A stretch of DNA of 34,494 nt, from positions 1 through 34,494 of the forward strand of contig NZ_LBMU02000005.1 of NCBI RefSeq assembly GCF_001005085.2. Reading direction: 5' to 3'. Below are positions 5,933 through 14,998 of this stretch, one piece after another. The DNA comes from Streptomyces humi. GTDB lineage: Bacteria; Actinomycetota; Actinomycetes; Streptomycetales; Streptomycetaceae. Each line of letters begins with the position of its first letter. Position 1 is the first letter of the stretch. The notes below the pieces were generated by a model. The model saw nothing but the letters and a program-made list of their open reading frames with translations. It made no database searches and was not told where the DNA came from. The position numbers were made by a program, and so were the translations under genes.

Positions 5933-7861
5933 TCACGCGGGGGTCCCGCGGCGCTCGCCGTCCGACCCGGACGTGATCTGGTAGGACAGCAACTGCTGGA
6001 ACAAGCCGGGCTGTCCGCGGAGTTGAGCGTAGGTGCCCTCCTGGACGATCCTGCCTTCGTCGAGGACCACGACGCGGTCGGCGACGGCGACGTTGGTGAT
6101 CCGGTGGGTCACCAGCAGTACGGCCCGGTCCCGGGCGAGGTTCCGCAGCCGCTGGAAGATGCGGTACTCGGCGCGGGGATCCAGGTTGGCCGTCGGTTCG
6201 TCGAGGACCAGCAGACCGGCCTGCCGGAAGAACGCCCGCGCCAGAGCGATGCGTTGCCACTGTCCGCCGCTGAGCTCCTCCCCGTTCAGCCACTCGCGGG
6301 CCAGGAGCGTGTCCAGGCCGGACCGGAGTCTGACCACGACCTCGTCGGCGTCCGCCGCCTCGCACGCCTCTCGCACCGCCGCGTCGCCACGTTCCGTGGG
6401 CTGTCCCTGGGTCACGTTCTCGCGCACGGTCAGCGGCCAGTGCGCGTAGTCCTGCGGCACGAGGGCCACCTGCCGCCACAGCGCCTGCGGATCGGCGTCG
6501 CCGGTCGGAACCCCGTCCCACAGCACCTGACCGTCCGTGGGCAGGTAGAGACCGCTGACCAGCTTCGACAGGGTCGACTTGCCCGAGCCGTTGAAGCCGA
6601 CCAGCGCGGTGACCTCGCCACGGCGCAAGGTGAGCGAGACCTCGGACAGCGCGTCACGGTCCTTGCCGGCGTACCGGTGGGTGACCGACTTGACCTCGAT
6701 GGTCCGCGGCGGTTCGGGGTGGTGCGGGCCCCGGCGCATCCGGAAGCCGCCGGCCTTGTCCAGGAAGCCGGTCCAGTCGTCCATGTACAACCCCGTACGC
6801 ACGGCACGCGCCCCGACGGAGACCAGGCCGCGGATCGACGTGCCCACCGTCTGTAGCGCGAAGACGGCCGTACCGGCACGCCCGACGGTGATACGGCCGG
6901 TCGCGAGCAGCCACACGACCGCCGCCCACACCACCGCCGACCCCAGCCCTCCGCACAGGGCGCCGACCAGGGACATCCGGGCGCCCTTGTCGGCCGCGGC
7001 CCGGTCCTCGCGGTTGATCCGGGCCACCGTCTGCCGGTAGCGGCCGGACAGGAACCCGGCCATGGTTCCGGCGCGGATCTGGTCCGCGGCGTCCTTGGTG
7101 TAGATGTGCCAGCGCAGCACCGACAGCATCCGGTTGTCGCCGTTGCTGCGCAGGTTCGCCAGGTAACGCACCCGGGCGGCGCTGACCTGGGCCAGGGCCT
7201 GCGGCAGGCTGGCCGCGACGAGGAGGGGGAGGAGGACCCGGTGCACCCCGGCCAGGACGAGCGCCCCCGCGAGGAAGCCGGCGCCCGAGGCGATCAGGTC
7301 CTGGCCCTCGTTGATCAGGTCGCCCGTGACCTGTGCTCCGCGGTCGGCGGCTTCCCGGTCGCGGTTGAAGTCGGGGTCGTCGTACGCGCACAGCTCGACC
7401 CCGGCGCAGCCGTCGATGAGCATCTGCTCGGCTTCCCTCGACATCAGCGGGCCGAGCCGGGACGACAGCCAGTTGACGGTGATTCCGAGCAGCGCGCGCA
7501 CGCCCGCGGCGCCGGCGAGCAGGGCGACGGAGGGCCATGCCTGGAGGAGCCGGTGGTAGACGTCTCCGCTGCGCAATAGGGCCGTCAGGGTGCCGGAGAT
7601 GGCGATCAGGCCGAGGGCCTGGGTCACACCGGTGACGGTCTGGCACAGCAGCAGTCCGGCGGTCGCCCGGCGGTCGACACGCCAGGCCAGAGCCAGCGAG
7701 CGGCGCACCAACTGCGGGAGGCGCCGGGCCATGTCCCGCATCCGGATCGAACGGCCGGCTGCCTCACGGCTGCCGGTCAGGTCGACGTACCGCATCCGCG
7801 GCTCGGCAGCGGTGCGCGGTCCGGGCACACTGTCGGCCGGCGCCTCGGTGGGCTCACTCAT
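5933..7861 (-). CDS. ABC exporter, fused membrane and ATPase domains
   Basis: A 642-residue half-transporter (from ATG 7861, MSEPTEAP). The membrane domain covers about 60-370. The ATPase domain has Walker A GFNGSGKST at 422-430, signature LSGGQ at 530-534, Walker B LLVLDE at 550-555 and the H-loop His near 586. The segment CAYDDPDFNRDREAADRG, between membrane helices, resembles the cytoplasmic loop of lantibiotic/peptide exporters of the NisT kind. No C39 peptidase domain is fused. No peptide precursor or synthetase lies beside it, so its cargo is unknown. A TTG start at 7915 would add 18 residues, but the ATG is preferred although its ribosome binding site is poor. Confidence 0.85.
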   Translation of the reverse strand: MSEPTEAPADSVPGPRTAAEPRMRYVDLTGSREAAGRSIRMRDMARRLPQLVRRSLALAWRVDRRATAGLLLCQTVTGVTQALGLIAISGTLTALLRSGDVYHRLLQAWPSVALLAGAAGVRALLGITVNWLSSRLGPLMSREAEQMLIDGCAGVELCAYDDPDFNRDREAADRGAQVTGDLINEGQDLIASGAGFLAGALVLAGVHRVLLPLLVAASLPQALAQVSAARVRYLANLRSNGDNRMLSVLRWHIYTKDAADQIRAGTMAGFLSGRYRQTVARINREDRAAADKGARMSLVGALCGGLGSAVVWAAVVWLLATGRITVGRAGTAVFALQTVGTSIRGLVSVGARAVRTGLYMDDWTGFLDKAGGFRMRRGPHHPEPPRTIEVKSVTHRYAGKDRDALSEVSLTLRRGEVTALVGFNGSGKSTLSKLVSGLYLPTDGQVLWDGVPTGDADPQALWRQVALVPQDYAHWPLTVRENVTQGQPTERGDAAVREACEAADADEVVVRLRSGLDTLLAREWLNGEELSGGQWQRIALARAFFRQAGLLVLDEPTANLDPRAEYRIFQRLRNLARDRAVLLVTHRITNVAVADRVVVLDEGRIVQEGTYAQLRGQPGLFQQLLSYQITSGSDGERRGTPA

Positions 7862-8443
7862 GCCGCCCGCCCCACCCCGCGTCCGCCGTACGTACGGCAC
7901 CGGGCCTGCCGTCAACGTCGTGCCTGGGCACGCCGGGTCGCTGTTCGAATCCCGGAGGCTGCTGCAAGGGGGCGGGGGTGGGGCGCATGGCGTGTCCTCC
8001 AGCTGGCGTCGACGTGGCCCTGATGCTCTGGAAACGCGCTGGCACGGGTCGCGTCACGGGCCGATCGCACGGGACGGGGCGAACGCGAGTTCCCATGCCG
8101 GGTGCCGGGCGTGCGGGCTCTGGCCGGTCGGGGTCAAACTCGTTCGATCAGGGAGGCGTTCACCCCTCCGGGGGATTGCGAACACCGCGCACCGCGCACC
8201 AGCAGCGCGGCCGCGGCCACCTGGGATCGAGCCCGCGCGAGACGGCCGCCGAGCCTTGTGCGGGTGGCCTCGGCCGAGCCCTCCCGGTGGCCTCTGCCGA
8301 GCCTTGTGCCGGTGGCCTCTGCCGAGCCCTGGCCACGAAGCCGTGGTACCGCTGGACGTCGTGGGCCGTGCTGGAGTGACGGTTCACCCCCGACAGGCAT
8401 GAGTCCTTCCGGGGGTGCCGGGAAAGCGCGCGCCGCGCCCCGG
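7862..8443. other. 582-bp gap with tandem repeats, no convincing gene
   Basis: The interval between the ABC gene start and the metallophosphoesterase stop holds no ORF with a plausible start and protein-like composition. Its notable content is the 23-25 bp tandem repeat at 8248-8337. The ABC promoter should lie near 7870-8000. A TTCGAAT stretch at 7944-7950 resembles a tRNA T-loop but has no flanking stems. Confidence 0.5.
8248..8337. repeat. Tandem repeat of 23-25 bp, about 3.6 copies
   Basis: The unit GCCGAGCC-(6-9 nt)-GGTGGCCTC starts at 8248, 8273 and 8296, with a partial fourth copy from 8321. Copies one and three are 25 bp and nearly identical; copy two lacks 2 bp. The length change is not a multiple of three, so this is probably not coding. 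It could be a slippage-prone spacer or a protein-binding array. Confidence 0.7.
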
Positions 8444-9664
8444 CTACGCCGAGGTGGCCTGGTGCGGGGAGCGGAGCACGAGCAGGGTGATCTCGCTGGG
8501 GGCGAAGATCCGGAACGGCGGGCCCCAGAAGCCGGTGCCGCGGCTGGTGTAGAGAAGGGTGCGGGCGCCGTGGCGGCTGAGACCGGCGACAGCGGGCTGG
8601 TCGATCCGGACCAGGTGATGGAAGGGCCAGATCTGCCCGCCGTGGGTGTGGCCGGACAACTGGAGGTCGATGCCGTCGGCCGCCGCCCGGTCGACGAACT
8701 TGGGCTGGTGCGCCAGGAGCAGGACGGGCAGGTCGGGGTCGGCGCCGTGCAGGGCTCCGGCGAGATGGGCACGGTGGCCCGCCAGGCCGGAGGACTCGGC
8801 GGTGACGTCGTCGACGCCGGCGACCACGAGGGTGTCGCCGCCGCGTTCGAGCAGCAGATGGCGGTTGCGCAACGGCTCCCAGCCCAGCTCGTCCATCAGG
8901 TCGACCCAGCCCTGGGCCTCGCTGTAGTACTCGTGGTTGCCGGTGACGTACACACGCGCCCGGGTGGCGCGCACGGTACCGAGCGGGAGGGCCTGGGCGC
9001 GGCGGCGTTCGGCCGTGCCGTCCGCGATGTCACCGGTGTGGCAGACGAGGTCGGCCTCCAGGGCGTTCACCGTCTCGCACACCCGTGCCGACCAGCGGGC
9101 ACGATCGAGCGGGCCGTAGTGGGTGTCGGTGATGAGGACGACCCGGAGGCCGTCCAACCCCGCACCCAGCCGGGGGAGCCGCACGTCGAGCCGACGCACG
9201 CGCGGCACCCGCCGGGCCTCGGCGCAGCCCCAGGCGAGCAGGACGGCGCTGACGGCGAGCACCGCCCACGTGACGATCCGAGCCCGGTCCTGGCTCGCCC
9301 CGGCGCCGGCCACGGTGAGGGCGAGCCGCAACAGAACGCCGAGCAGCACGGACCAGGTGAACAGGACCCAACTGGTGCCCAGCAGGGTGTCTCCGACGAT
9401 CGCGGCACCGTCCTGCTGGCGCCGGCCGTGACCGCGCACCATCGCGAGCGGCATACCGACGAGACCGAGGGCGAACAGCGTGGTGCCGACGAGCGTGACG
9501 GGCAGCGGCCAGTGCTGGCCCGTGAACAGGAGCACCCAGCAGGGCACGGCCCACAGCAGGACCGGAGCGACGAGGGGGATGTAGCGCATCAGTCGGTGCA
9601 GCCGACTCGGCCGTGGCGCCTGTGTCTCACCCTCGGCGGGCCGGATGTCACTGGTGTCGGTCAC
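8444..9664 (-). CDS. Membrane metallophosphoesterase (YkuE-like)
   Basis: A 406-residue protein. The N-terminal part has about four hydrophobic segments; the C-terminal part is a calcineurin-like phosphoesterase. Its metal motifs appear in order: [29 protein letters not shown] and SGHTHGGQ. The set is complete, so it should be an active two-metal phosphoesterase anchored in the membrane. The family includes enzymes acting on phospholipid or nucleotide pyrophosphate substrates. GTG 9664 is chosen because GGGAGGG sits 5-6 nt upstream; an in-frame start at 9700 would add 12 residues without a ribosome binding site. Confidence 0.88.
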   Translation of the reverse strand: MTDTSDIRPAEGETQAPRPSRLHRLMRYIPLVAPVLLWAVPCWVLLFTGQHWPLPVTLVGTTLFALGLVGMPLAMVRGHGRRQQDGAAIVGDTLLGTSWVLFTWSVLLGVLLRLALTVAGAGASQDRARIVTWAVLAVSAVLLAWGCAEARRVPRVRRLDVRLPRLGAGLDGLRVVLITDTHYGPLDRARWSARVCETVNALEADLVCHTGDIADGTAERRRAQALPLGTVRATRARVYVTGNHEYYSEAQGWVDLMDELGWEPLRNRHLLLERGGDTLVVAGVDDVTAESSGLAGHRAHLAGALHGADPDLPVLLLAHQPKFVDRAAADGIDLQLSGHTHGGQIWPFHHLVRIDQPAVAGLSRHGARTLLYTSRGTGFWGPPFRIFAPSEITLLVLRSPHQATSA

Positions 9665-9906
9665 GCTTACCCTCCCTGACCAGACTGCCGTATCGCGCAC
9701 TGTATCCGGTCACCCCCGGACCACCCGGACCGGCCTGTGGACCGAGCGACTGGGTCTCGACGGCAGGCGGGCGAAAACGAACCAGAACGGCTGACGAGCC
9801 GGTATCACCCGGTCAGTATCCGTCAGACCCGGAAACGTCACACCGGCGTCGGATCCCCGGCCCTACGGTCCTTTCCCGAACCGACACCCGAAGGGGAGGC
9901 GCTGCT

Positions 9907-10281
9907 ATGGCGAGCGTGGAAGTGTCACTGAAGGAAATGATGGCCGGGACCGAGGGGGCGCTGGGGGCGGCCGTGGTCGACTACACCAGCGGCATGGCTC
10001 TGGGGACGCTGGGCGGGAGCAAGGATCTCGACCTGACCGTCGCCGCGGCGGGGAACACGGATGTGATCCGCGCCAAGGTGCGCACGATGGGGGAGCTGGG
10101 TCTGAAGAGCCGGATCGAGGACATCCTGATCACGCTGGAGAGGCAGTATCACCTCATCCGTCTCATCACCGGCCGCAGCGGGAACGGCCTGTTCCTGTAT
10201 CTGGTCCTCGACAAGGAACGCTCGAACCTGGCCATGGCCCGTCACCAGCTCAAGCGGGTCGAGGAACAACTCGAGGTGTAG
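9907..10281 (+). CDS. Roadblock/LC7-like small protein
   Basis: A 124-residue protein with features of the Roadblock/LC7 fold. It opens with an N-terminal helix and [15 protein letters not shown], followed by a helix ([13 protein letters not shown]) and strands [18 protein letters not shown] and [22 protein letters not shown]. In Streptomyces such proteins dimerise and act with GTPases, as in conservon operons, but no GTPase or sensor gene adjoins this one. GGGGAGG precedes ATG 9907. The gene appears to stand alone, and its role is unknown. Confidence 0.7.
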   Translation: MASVEVSLKEMMAGTEGALGAAVVDYTSGMALGTLGGSKDLDLTVAAAGNTDVIRAKVRTMGELGLKSRIEDILITLERQYHLIRLITGRSGNGLFLYLVLDKERSNLAMARHQLKRVEEQLEV

Positions 10282-10319
10282 AAGCGCTCCGAGGTCCGGA
10301 ACCTTGTGCGCCCATGATG

Positions 10320-10333
10320 TGAAGACTTCTTCA
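10320..10333. promoter_or_regulatory. Inverted repeat upstream of the ArsR gene
   Basis: TGAAGA (10320-10325) and TCTTCA (10328-10333) flank CT in an AT-richer stretch about 150 bp before the ArsR start. Position and symmetry fit an operator for ArsR autoregulation; this is inference. Confidence 0.35.
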
Positions 10334-10484
10334 AGTGACCACATCAGCATGATCCCAATTCATGCCTGCACAAGTCCCTGAGCGGCCAGGATCGGCCGTA
10401 CACGGCCAACGCGGCGGTGCCGCAGGGCACCGCCGCGCTCGCCGGAGATCCCACCCCGCCCGACCCGGCAGAGAGCGAACGGTC

Positions 10485-10850
10485 ATGAAAGTCCCCCTCT
10501 ACCAAGCCAAGGCAGAGTTCTTCCGCATGCTCGGGCATCCTGTGCGGATCAGGGTTCTGGAGCTGCTCCAGCACGGGCCCGTTCCCGTACGGGACCTGCT
10601 CGCCGACATCGAGATCGAGCCGTCCAGCCTCTCGCAGCAACTGGCCGTTCTGCGCCGGTCCGGCATCGTGGTGTCCACGCGGGAGGGATCCACCGTCCGC
10701 TACGCCCTGGCCGGCGGCGACGTCGCCGACCTACTGCGCGCGGCGCGCCGTATCCTCACCGAACTCCTCGACGGACAGAACGTCCTCCTCGCCGAACTCC
10801 GGGAGGTGGATGCGCCCACCGAGCCCGTGCCGGCGCACGATCGCGGCTGA
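10485..10850 (+). CDS. ArsR/SmtB family transcriptional regulator
   Basis: A 121-residue winged-helix repressor. The opening AEFFRMLGHPVRIRVLELL matches the ArsR first helices. The recognition helix region IEIEPSSLSQQLAVLRRSGIV is at about 46-66, and the wing STREGSTVRYAL follows. No metal-binding Cys pair is seen: the usual CVC-type motif on helix 3 is absent, so it may sense a non-metal signal. In Streptomyces close relatives often sit beside a SulP-type transporter, but none is present here. It converges on a VOC gene. Confidence 0.88.
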   Translation: MKVPLYQAKAEFFRMLGHPVRIRVLELLQHGPVPVRDLLADIEIEPSSLSQQLAVLRRSGIVVSTREGSTVRYALAGGDVADLLRAARRILTELLDGQNVLLAELREVDAPTEPVPAHDRG

Positions 10851-10928
10851 CTGTGCGTATGCGGCTCCCACCCCTCATGGGCGTAGGCAGCCGGCGACAC
10901 CGTCGTACCTCGCCACGCTACGCGCCGT

Positions 10929-11297
10929 TCAGTCCTGCGGTGCGACGCGGATACGGTTCCCGTCAGGATCGGCTGCGAGGAAGGTCAGCCCGAACCCCGC
11001 GTCATGAGGCTCGCGCAGGATGGTGACCCCCTTGGACTTCCACTGTTCGAAGGTCGCGTTGAGCTCGTCGGGGCCACCGTCGATGGCCAGGCAGAGCTCA
11101 CCGGTGCGCGGGACGTCCGGTGCCAGATGCTCGAACTGGCCGGACCACAGGCCGAGGTCAGCACCTGGCCCGAGGTCGAAGGTGATGTATCCCGGAGTCT
11201 CGAACGAGGGGCTCATGCCGAGGAGGCCGCCGTAGAAACGGGCGGCGGCGGGAGCGTCGTTCACGTAGACGACGGACACGACCGATGTGGTGGTCAT
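10929..11297 (-). CDS. VOC/glyoxalase-fold protein
   Basis: A 122-residue single-repeat VOC protein: VVSVVYVNDAPAAARFYGGLLGM at the start and FLAADPDGNRIRVAPQD at the end, where the PDGN turn is characteristic. It may be a bleomycin-resistance-like binding protein or a small metalloenzyme; the substrate is unknown. ATG 11297 is chosen because GGAAGGA lies just upstream; the longer frame to 11330 lacks this. It is divergent from a WYL-domain regulator, which is the common pairing for such genes and probably controls it. Confidence 0.8.
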   Translation of the reverse strand: MTTTSVVSVVYVNDAPAAARFYGGLLGMSPSFETPGYITFDLGPGADLGLWSGQFEHLAPDVPRTGELCLAIDGGPDELNATFEQWKSKGVTILREPHDAGFGLTFLAADPDGNRIRVAPQD

Positions 11298-11389
11298 GGT
11301 TGTTCCTTCCCACAGGTGGTAGGTACGCATCCGCCAGCCTGACCGGGATATGCGCCGTATCGTGTCGCAGTTCCTGAAAAAATCGGTGG

Positions 11390-12349
11390 GTGACCCCGGA
11401 CCGCTTCTTCACCCTGATGCTGCTCCTCACATCGAGGGATGCCGTGACCACACAGGAACTCGCCTCAGCGCTCGGGGTGTCCCTTCGAACCGTCACCCGA
11501 GACCTGAACTGGCTCCGCGACGCCGGTCTGCCGGTGATCGCACACCGGGGCCGCCTCGGAGGCGTGACCATGCTGCCCGGGTCCGGACCCGACCTCACGC
11601 GACTCACACCGGGCGAGCGTGATCATCTGGCGCTCACCGGGCTGGATGAGCAGCAACGCGCGGAGCTCGACGCATCGGCCGAAAGCCGGCGCGCGCTCGC
11701 CAAGGTCGCCGCCGCACAGCCGCGTCGAGCTGATGAGCTCCTGCCGCTCACCGACGTAGTGCACGTGGACAGCCGTCCCTGGCGTCAGGCACCAGTTTCC
11801 GGCCCGACGCCCGCTTCGCTGATCGGCGCGGTGCGGCGAGGCCGCCGGCTACGGATCGAGTACGACAGCCCACGCGAGTCAAGCCCACGCGACGTGGTCG
11901 TGGATCCCTACGGACTGTTCGCCAAGGCCGGCATCTGGTACCTCGTCGCCGACTGTGCCCGAGTGCCGCGGATGTACCGACTCGAACGGATCACGACGTG
12001 GAAGGAAGTCGACCAGCCACGACGGATCCGCGAGAGCCAGACCCTGGCCACCGTCGCCGCGGCGCTCACCGCTCAGTGGGAACACCACCACGCGATAGAG
12101 GTCAGCGCCACCATCGACCAGACCCAGATCGAGCGAGCGCGACGGATCTTTGGCCTACGACTCGTCCGGGACGACCGTGACGACCATGAAGAACCCACCG
12201 CCGGCCACAAGGTGACGATCCGCTTCCTGCGTCTGGAGGACGTGCGAGCACTCCTGCCGTTCGGGAGTGCCGTCACGGTGCACGCCCCCACCGAAGCCAG
12301 GGCTCACCTCCGCGACCTCGCCACCGGTCTTGCCCACCACTACGCCTGA
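11390..12349 (+). CDS. YafY-type HTH/WYL transcriptional regulator
   Basis: A 319-residue regulator. The N-terminal DeoR-like helix-turn-helix is at about 18-60, with the TTQELASALGVSLRTVTRDLNWLR core. The WYL ligand-sensing domain is at about 140-215, containing the name-giving Trp183-Tyr184-Leu185 and the RMYRLERI strand. The C-terminal WCX region follows. WYL domains sense nucleic acids or small ligands. The GTG start at 11390 has a modest GGTGG upstream. The 92-bp divergent gap to the VOC gene contains the shared promoter area with an A-run at 11377-11382. Confidence 0.88.
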   Translation: MTPDRFFTLMLLLTSRDAVTTQELASALGVSLRTVTRDLNWLRDAGLPVIAHRGRLGGVTMLPGSGPDLTRLTPGERDHLALTGLDEQQRAELDASAESRRALAKVAAAQPRRADELLPLTDVVHVDSRPWRQAPVSGPTPASLIGAVRRGRRLRIEYDSPRESSPRDVVVDPYGLFAKAGIWYLVADCARVPRMYRLERITTWKEVDQPRRIRESQTLATVAAALTAQWEHHHAIEVSATIDQTQIERARRIFGLRLVRDDRDDHEEPTAGHKVTIRFLRLEDVRALLPFGSAVTVHAPTEARAHLRDLATGLAHHYA

Positions 12350-12462
12350 AGGCCGGCCCGTGAAGGTTCCGAGCCGGCGAGCGCGCGGTCGCTTCGAAAC
12401 CCACCGAGGCGGCGTGGGCTCAGCGCGGGGAACGGGCGTGTCCGCCAGCGGCCGATGCCGGT

Positions 12463-12813
12463 TCAGTGAAACTCGTGCACCACCTGGATCGGGCCGATGA
12501 TGTGTGCGTTGAACTCGTCCAGTTCCTCGGCCGGCACCCACAGCTCCAGGATCGTCTGCCCGCCCGCCTGCTGGACCGGATACCTGCGCAAGAACTCCGC
12601 TTCGACCTCGAACCGGGTGACGAAGCCGGCACCGTCATGCTTGACGTTCCAGTCCCGCGCGATCCTGACGGCGTAGTCCTCGTCGAGGACCGGGTAGAAG
12701 ATCGGTTGTTCCGGCAGCCGCGGTGGCCAGGCGCGCCAGTTCAACTCCCGTACCAGCGCCAGTTCCTCGGGGCCGGTGGGACGCCACAGGGTCGTCGATC
12801 GCTGGCTGGTCAC
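12463..12813 (-). CDS. Small protein annotated elsewhere as ADP-ribosylation/crystallin J1
   Basis: A 116-residue protein whose body (TLWRPTGPEELALVRE, then PPRLPEQPIFYPVLDEDYA, RDWNVKHDG and ILELWVPAEELDEFNAHIIGPI) matches from memory a widespread bacterial family carrying that name. The label is historical; no ADP-ribosyl-hydrolase catalytic Asp cluster is visible, and the function is unknown. GTG 12813 is chosen as the start because family similarity begins there; the ribosome binding site is weak. Longer upstream frames are Gly/Pro-rich and unlikely. It converges on the WYL regulator gene. Confidence 0.65.
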   Translation of the reverse strand: MTSQRSTTLWRPTGPEELALVRELNWRAWPPRLPEQPIFYPVLDEDYAVRIARDWNVKHDGAGFVTRFEVEAEFLRRYPVQQAGGQTILELWVPAEELDEFNAHIIGPIQVVHEFH

Positions 12814-13080
12814 GGGTATCGCTCTCTGGACGTGGCAACCGCCGGTGTGGCTGGCCGGGAGCCCGACAGTACCTGCTGGCCCGGTACGGCAACCAGAGTC
12901 CCGGAGAGTGCCCGGTCGCGGGTGCCCCGGCTGCCACCACGCCATGTTCGGCACCGTCCGCCCGCACGACCTCACCCTGAGGTCATCCGCCGAGCATCGC
13001 CCGTTCGGCAGGCCGCCCTGACCGAAGGCGGTCTGCCGACCGGGCGACGACGCGACGCATCGTCGTGGCGATGCGTCCGC

Positions 13081-13806
13081 TCACCCCGCCGTCGGACTCG
13101 GCGACACCGTGCTGTCGGCCGGTGGAGTGAGGATCACCTGGGGCTGGCCCGCGATCGCGGGCGGTGGGGTCAGGTCCTGGGCCGGAAGGCCGGGCGAAGC
13201 GGTTTCCCGGGCGAGGACCTGGCCGAAGTCGACCAGGCCGGTCTCCTCCACGGCTGTGATGTGGTCCAGCACCGTGTCGTTGGCCTGGTCGGCCAGAGCA
13301 CGGACCAGCGAGTTCCTCGTGGTGGTGCGGACGCCGGCGATCGTGGTGAGGAACTGGCCGTTGGCCGCTCGCACGGTGGTCGCCAGGTCGGTGTCGAACT
13401 GCTTGCCGCTCTCCGCTTTCAGCCGGGATTCGAAGCCCTGCTGCTGAGGCGACGGCCGGTTGGGCAGTGTGATGCCCAGCTGTCCGGCGACGTCGCGACA
13501 GGCAGCGTCCAACGCGGCGTCCCCGTCGACCAGTTGCTCCCCGGCCTTCCTGACGGCCTTCGCCGTCCCCTTCTTCGCCGCCGTCTGGCCGGCGGGGTAC
13601 TCCCACAGTCCGGCCGAGCGCACCTGGACCACGAAATCGCGGTCGGCTTCCGTCAGCGGCCCGGTCGCCGGTGCGGCGACGACCCGCGCGGACGCGCTGT
13701 TGACCTTCTGAACTCCTAGCATGGAGGGGTAGAGGAGCGAGCCGAGGGTGAGGCTGATCGCACCACCCAGGAAGAGAGTTCCCGCTGCCTTTTGCGAAAC
13801 GAGCAC
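13081..13806 (-). CDS. DUF4142 secreted or membrane-anchored protein
   Basis: A 241-residue protein with an N-terminal hydrophobic signal/anchor (AAGTLFLGGAISLTLGSLLYP). A helical DUF4142 domain runs from about 50 to 205 (LTEADRDFVVQVRSAGLWE through LADQANDTVLDHI). The tail is Pro-rich and ends SPSPTAG. DUF4142 proteins are ferritin-like helical bundles of unknown function on the outer face of the membrane. GTG 13806 follows an AGGAG ribosome binding site (CAGGAGACACG). The upstream gap towards the peptidase gene holds its promoter. Confidence 0.8.
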   Translation of the reverse strand: MLVSQKAAGTLFLGGAISLTLGSLLYPSMLGVQKVNSASARVVAAPATGPLTEADRDFVVQVRSAGLWEYPAGQTAAKKGTAKAVRKAGEQLVDGDAALDAACRDVAGQLGITLPNRPSPQQQGFESRLKAESGKQFDTDLATTVRAANGQFLTTIAGVRTTTRNSLVRALADQANDTVLDHITAVEETGLVDFGQVLARETASPGLPAQDLTPPPAIAGQPQVILTPPADSTVSPSPTAG

Positions 13807-14245
13807 CGTGTCTCCTGATCCGGTTCTTCGGATCCCGCACACAGGGAGCTACGGATGCGACGGTTCCCCAACGCCTCTAGAGATCCTTTTGTACTCGTCA
13901 TGACTTGGCAAAGCGGTCGGCGTTCAGCGGTGTGAAGAAGGGCCGTTCGGCCCTATCCGCCGTCAGGGAAGGGACTGTTAGGCCCTATCGGGGACAGGGG
14001 CCTCGCGGTTGACCATGGAGCGGCAGCCGGGAGGGGGCAGGTCCAATCCCGCACTTCTGGTCCTTCCCGGCTCGCTGACGACACCAAACTGACGGGGAGG
14101 AGACCCCTCGGTCGACGAGACACGCGCGCGGACAGCCCTGGCGGTGACCAGCGAAGGGGCGTGTTCGTGCTGCCGCAGTGCCGTGACGGTGCCGGGGGAT
14201 CCCGGGGTCGTTGCGCGGGCCCGCCGACCGTGCTTATCTCGCCCG
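13807..14245. other. 439-bp intergenic region with hairpin and direct repeat
   Basis: This is the divergent gap between the DUF4142 and peptidase genes. No gene is seen. AGGGCC (13939-13944) and GGCCCT (13949-13954) form a 6-bp hairpin with a GTTC loop. GGCCCTATC occurs at 13949-13957 and again at 13981-13989. Promoters for both flanking genes must lie here, but no canonical -35/-10 pair stands out. Confidence 0.5.
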
Positions 14246-14914
14246 ATGAACTTTTTGTTGACGGCGAGCGGCTTGCGTAACCCGACACTGCGGGACGCCC
14301 TTCGGGACATGCTGGGAAAGCCGTTCGAGTCGGCGAACGTCGTGTACGTCCCCACGGCGTCGGTGGCCGAGCCGGGGGACCACGGATGGTTCGTCGAGGA
14401 CCTGAACCGGCTGTACGGCCTGGGCTGGCGGGAGTTCGACGTCCTGGAGCTGAACGGCCTGCCCCGGCAGCTGGTGCTCGACCGGCTGCGCCACGCCGAC
14501 GTCGTCTACGTCGAGGGCGGTAGCCACTACCACCTCGCGCGCAGCATCACCGGCAACGGCCTGGCCGACGGTTTCCTGGAGGCACTGGAGAGCCGGGTCT
14601 ACGTGGGGGTGAGTGCCGGCTCGATGATCTTCAGCCGTCATCTCACCGAGCACTCCGCCGACGTGATCGGGGACGCCGCCGACCTCCATGTGCTCGGCGC
14701 GACGACCGTGGAGCCGCCGTTCGGCCTGTTCGACTGGTATCTCAAGCCTCACCTGTACTCGCCGCACTTCCCCGAGCGGGACGACGCGTGGGTCGATCGC
14801 ATCGTCGCGCGGGCGGACTTCCCGATCTACTTCATCGACGACGACACGGCTGTCCGAGTCAGGGACGGCCAGGTGGATGTCGTCACGGAAGGCCGGTGGC
14901 GGTTTCACCCGTGA
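14246..14914 (+). CDS. Peptidase S51 (peptidase E-like)
   Basis: A 222-residue cytosolic protein of the S51 / type-1 glutamine-amidotransferase-like fold. The nucleophile elbow is GVSAGS at 121-126 with Ser123, and the oxyanion-type EGGSHYHL is at 90-97. Candidate catalytic His are 169 and 174 (PHLYSPH), near the Glu/Asp pair after them. Peptidase E cleaves Asp-Xaa dipeptides; other members are cyanophycinases. The length fits peptidase E. ATG 14246 follows directly on a GC-rich leader without a clear ribosome binding site. It converges on the Rieske gene and shares the terminator hairpin between them. Confidence 0.8.
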   Translation: MNFLLTASGLRNPTLRDALRDMLGKPFESANVVYVPTASVAEPGDHGWFVEDLNRLYGLGWREFDVLELNGLPRQLVLDRLRHADVVYVEGGSHYHLARSITGNGLADGFLEALESRVYVGVSAGSMIFSRHLTEHSADVIGDAADLHVLGATTVEPPFGLFDWYLKPHLYSPHFPERDDAWVDRIVARADFPIYFIDDDTAVRVRDGQVDVVTEGRWRFHP

Positions 14915-14971
14915 CTCCACGTGACGTGCCGGCAATTCGACCGTCGTAGGCGGGCGTTCGCGAAGGGGTGC

Positions 14972-14995
14972 CGCGGCTCACGGGGGTGAGCCGCG
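14972..14995. terminator. Bidirectional terminator hairpin
   Basis: CGCGGCTCAC (14972-14981) and GTGAGCCGCG (14986-14995) form a perfect 10-bp stem with a GGGG loop. It sits between the convergent peptidase and Rieske genes, 3 nt from the Rieske stop. There is no U-tract, as is usual for Streptomyces terminators. Confidence 0.75.
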
Positions 14996-14998
14996 AGG

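Noticed and set aside
5748..5984. Possible 78-codon plus-strand ORF (MQPSLATTATPEP...)
   Set aside because: It begins inside the CATG of the desaturase start, runs into the end of the ABC gene antisense, and has no protein-like features.
7943..7956. GTTCGAATCCCGG resembling a tRNA T-loop
   Set aside because: The 5-bp T-stem does not form, and no acceptor, anticodon or D-arm sequence is found upstream.
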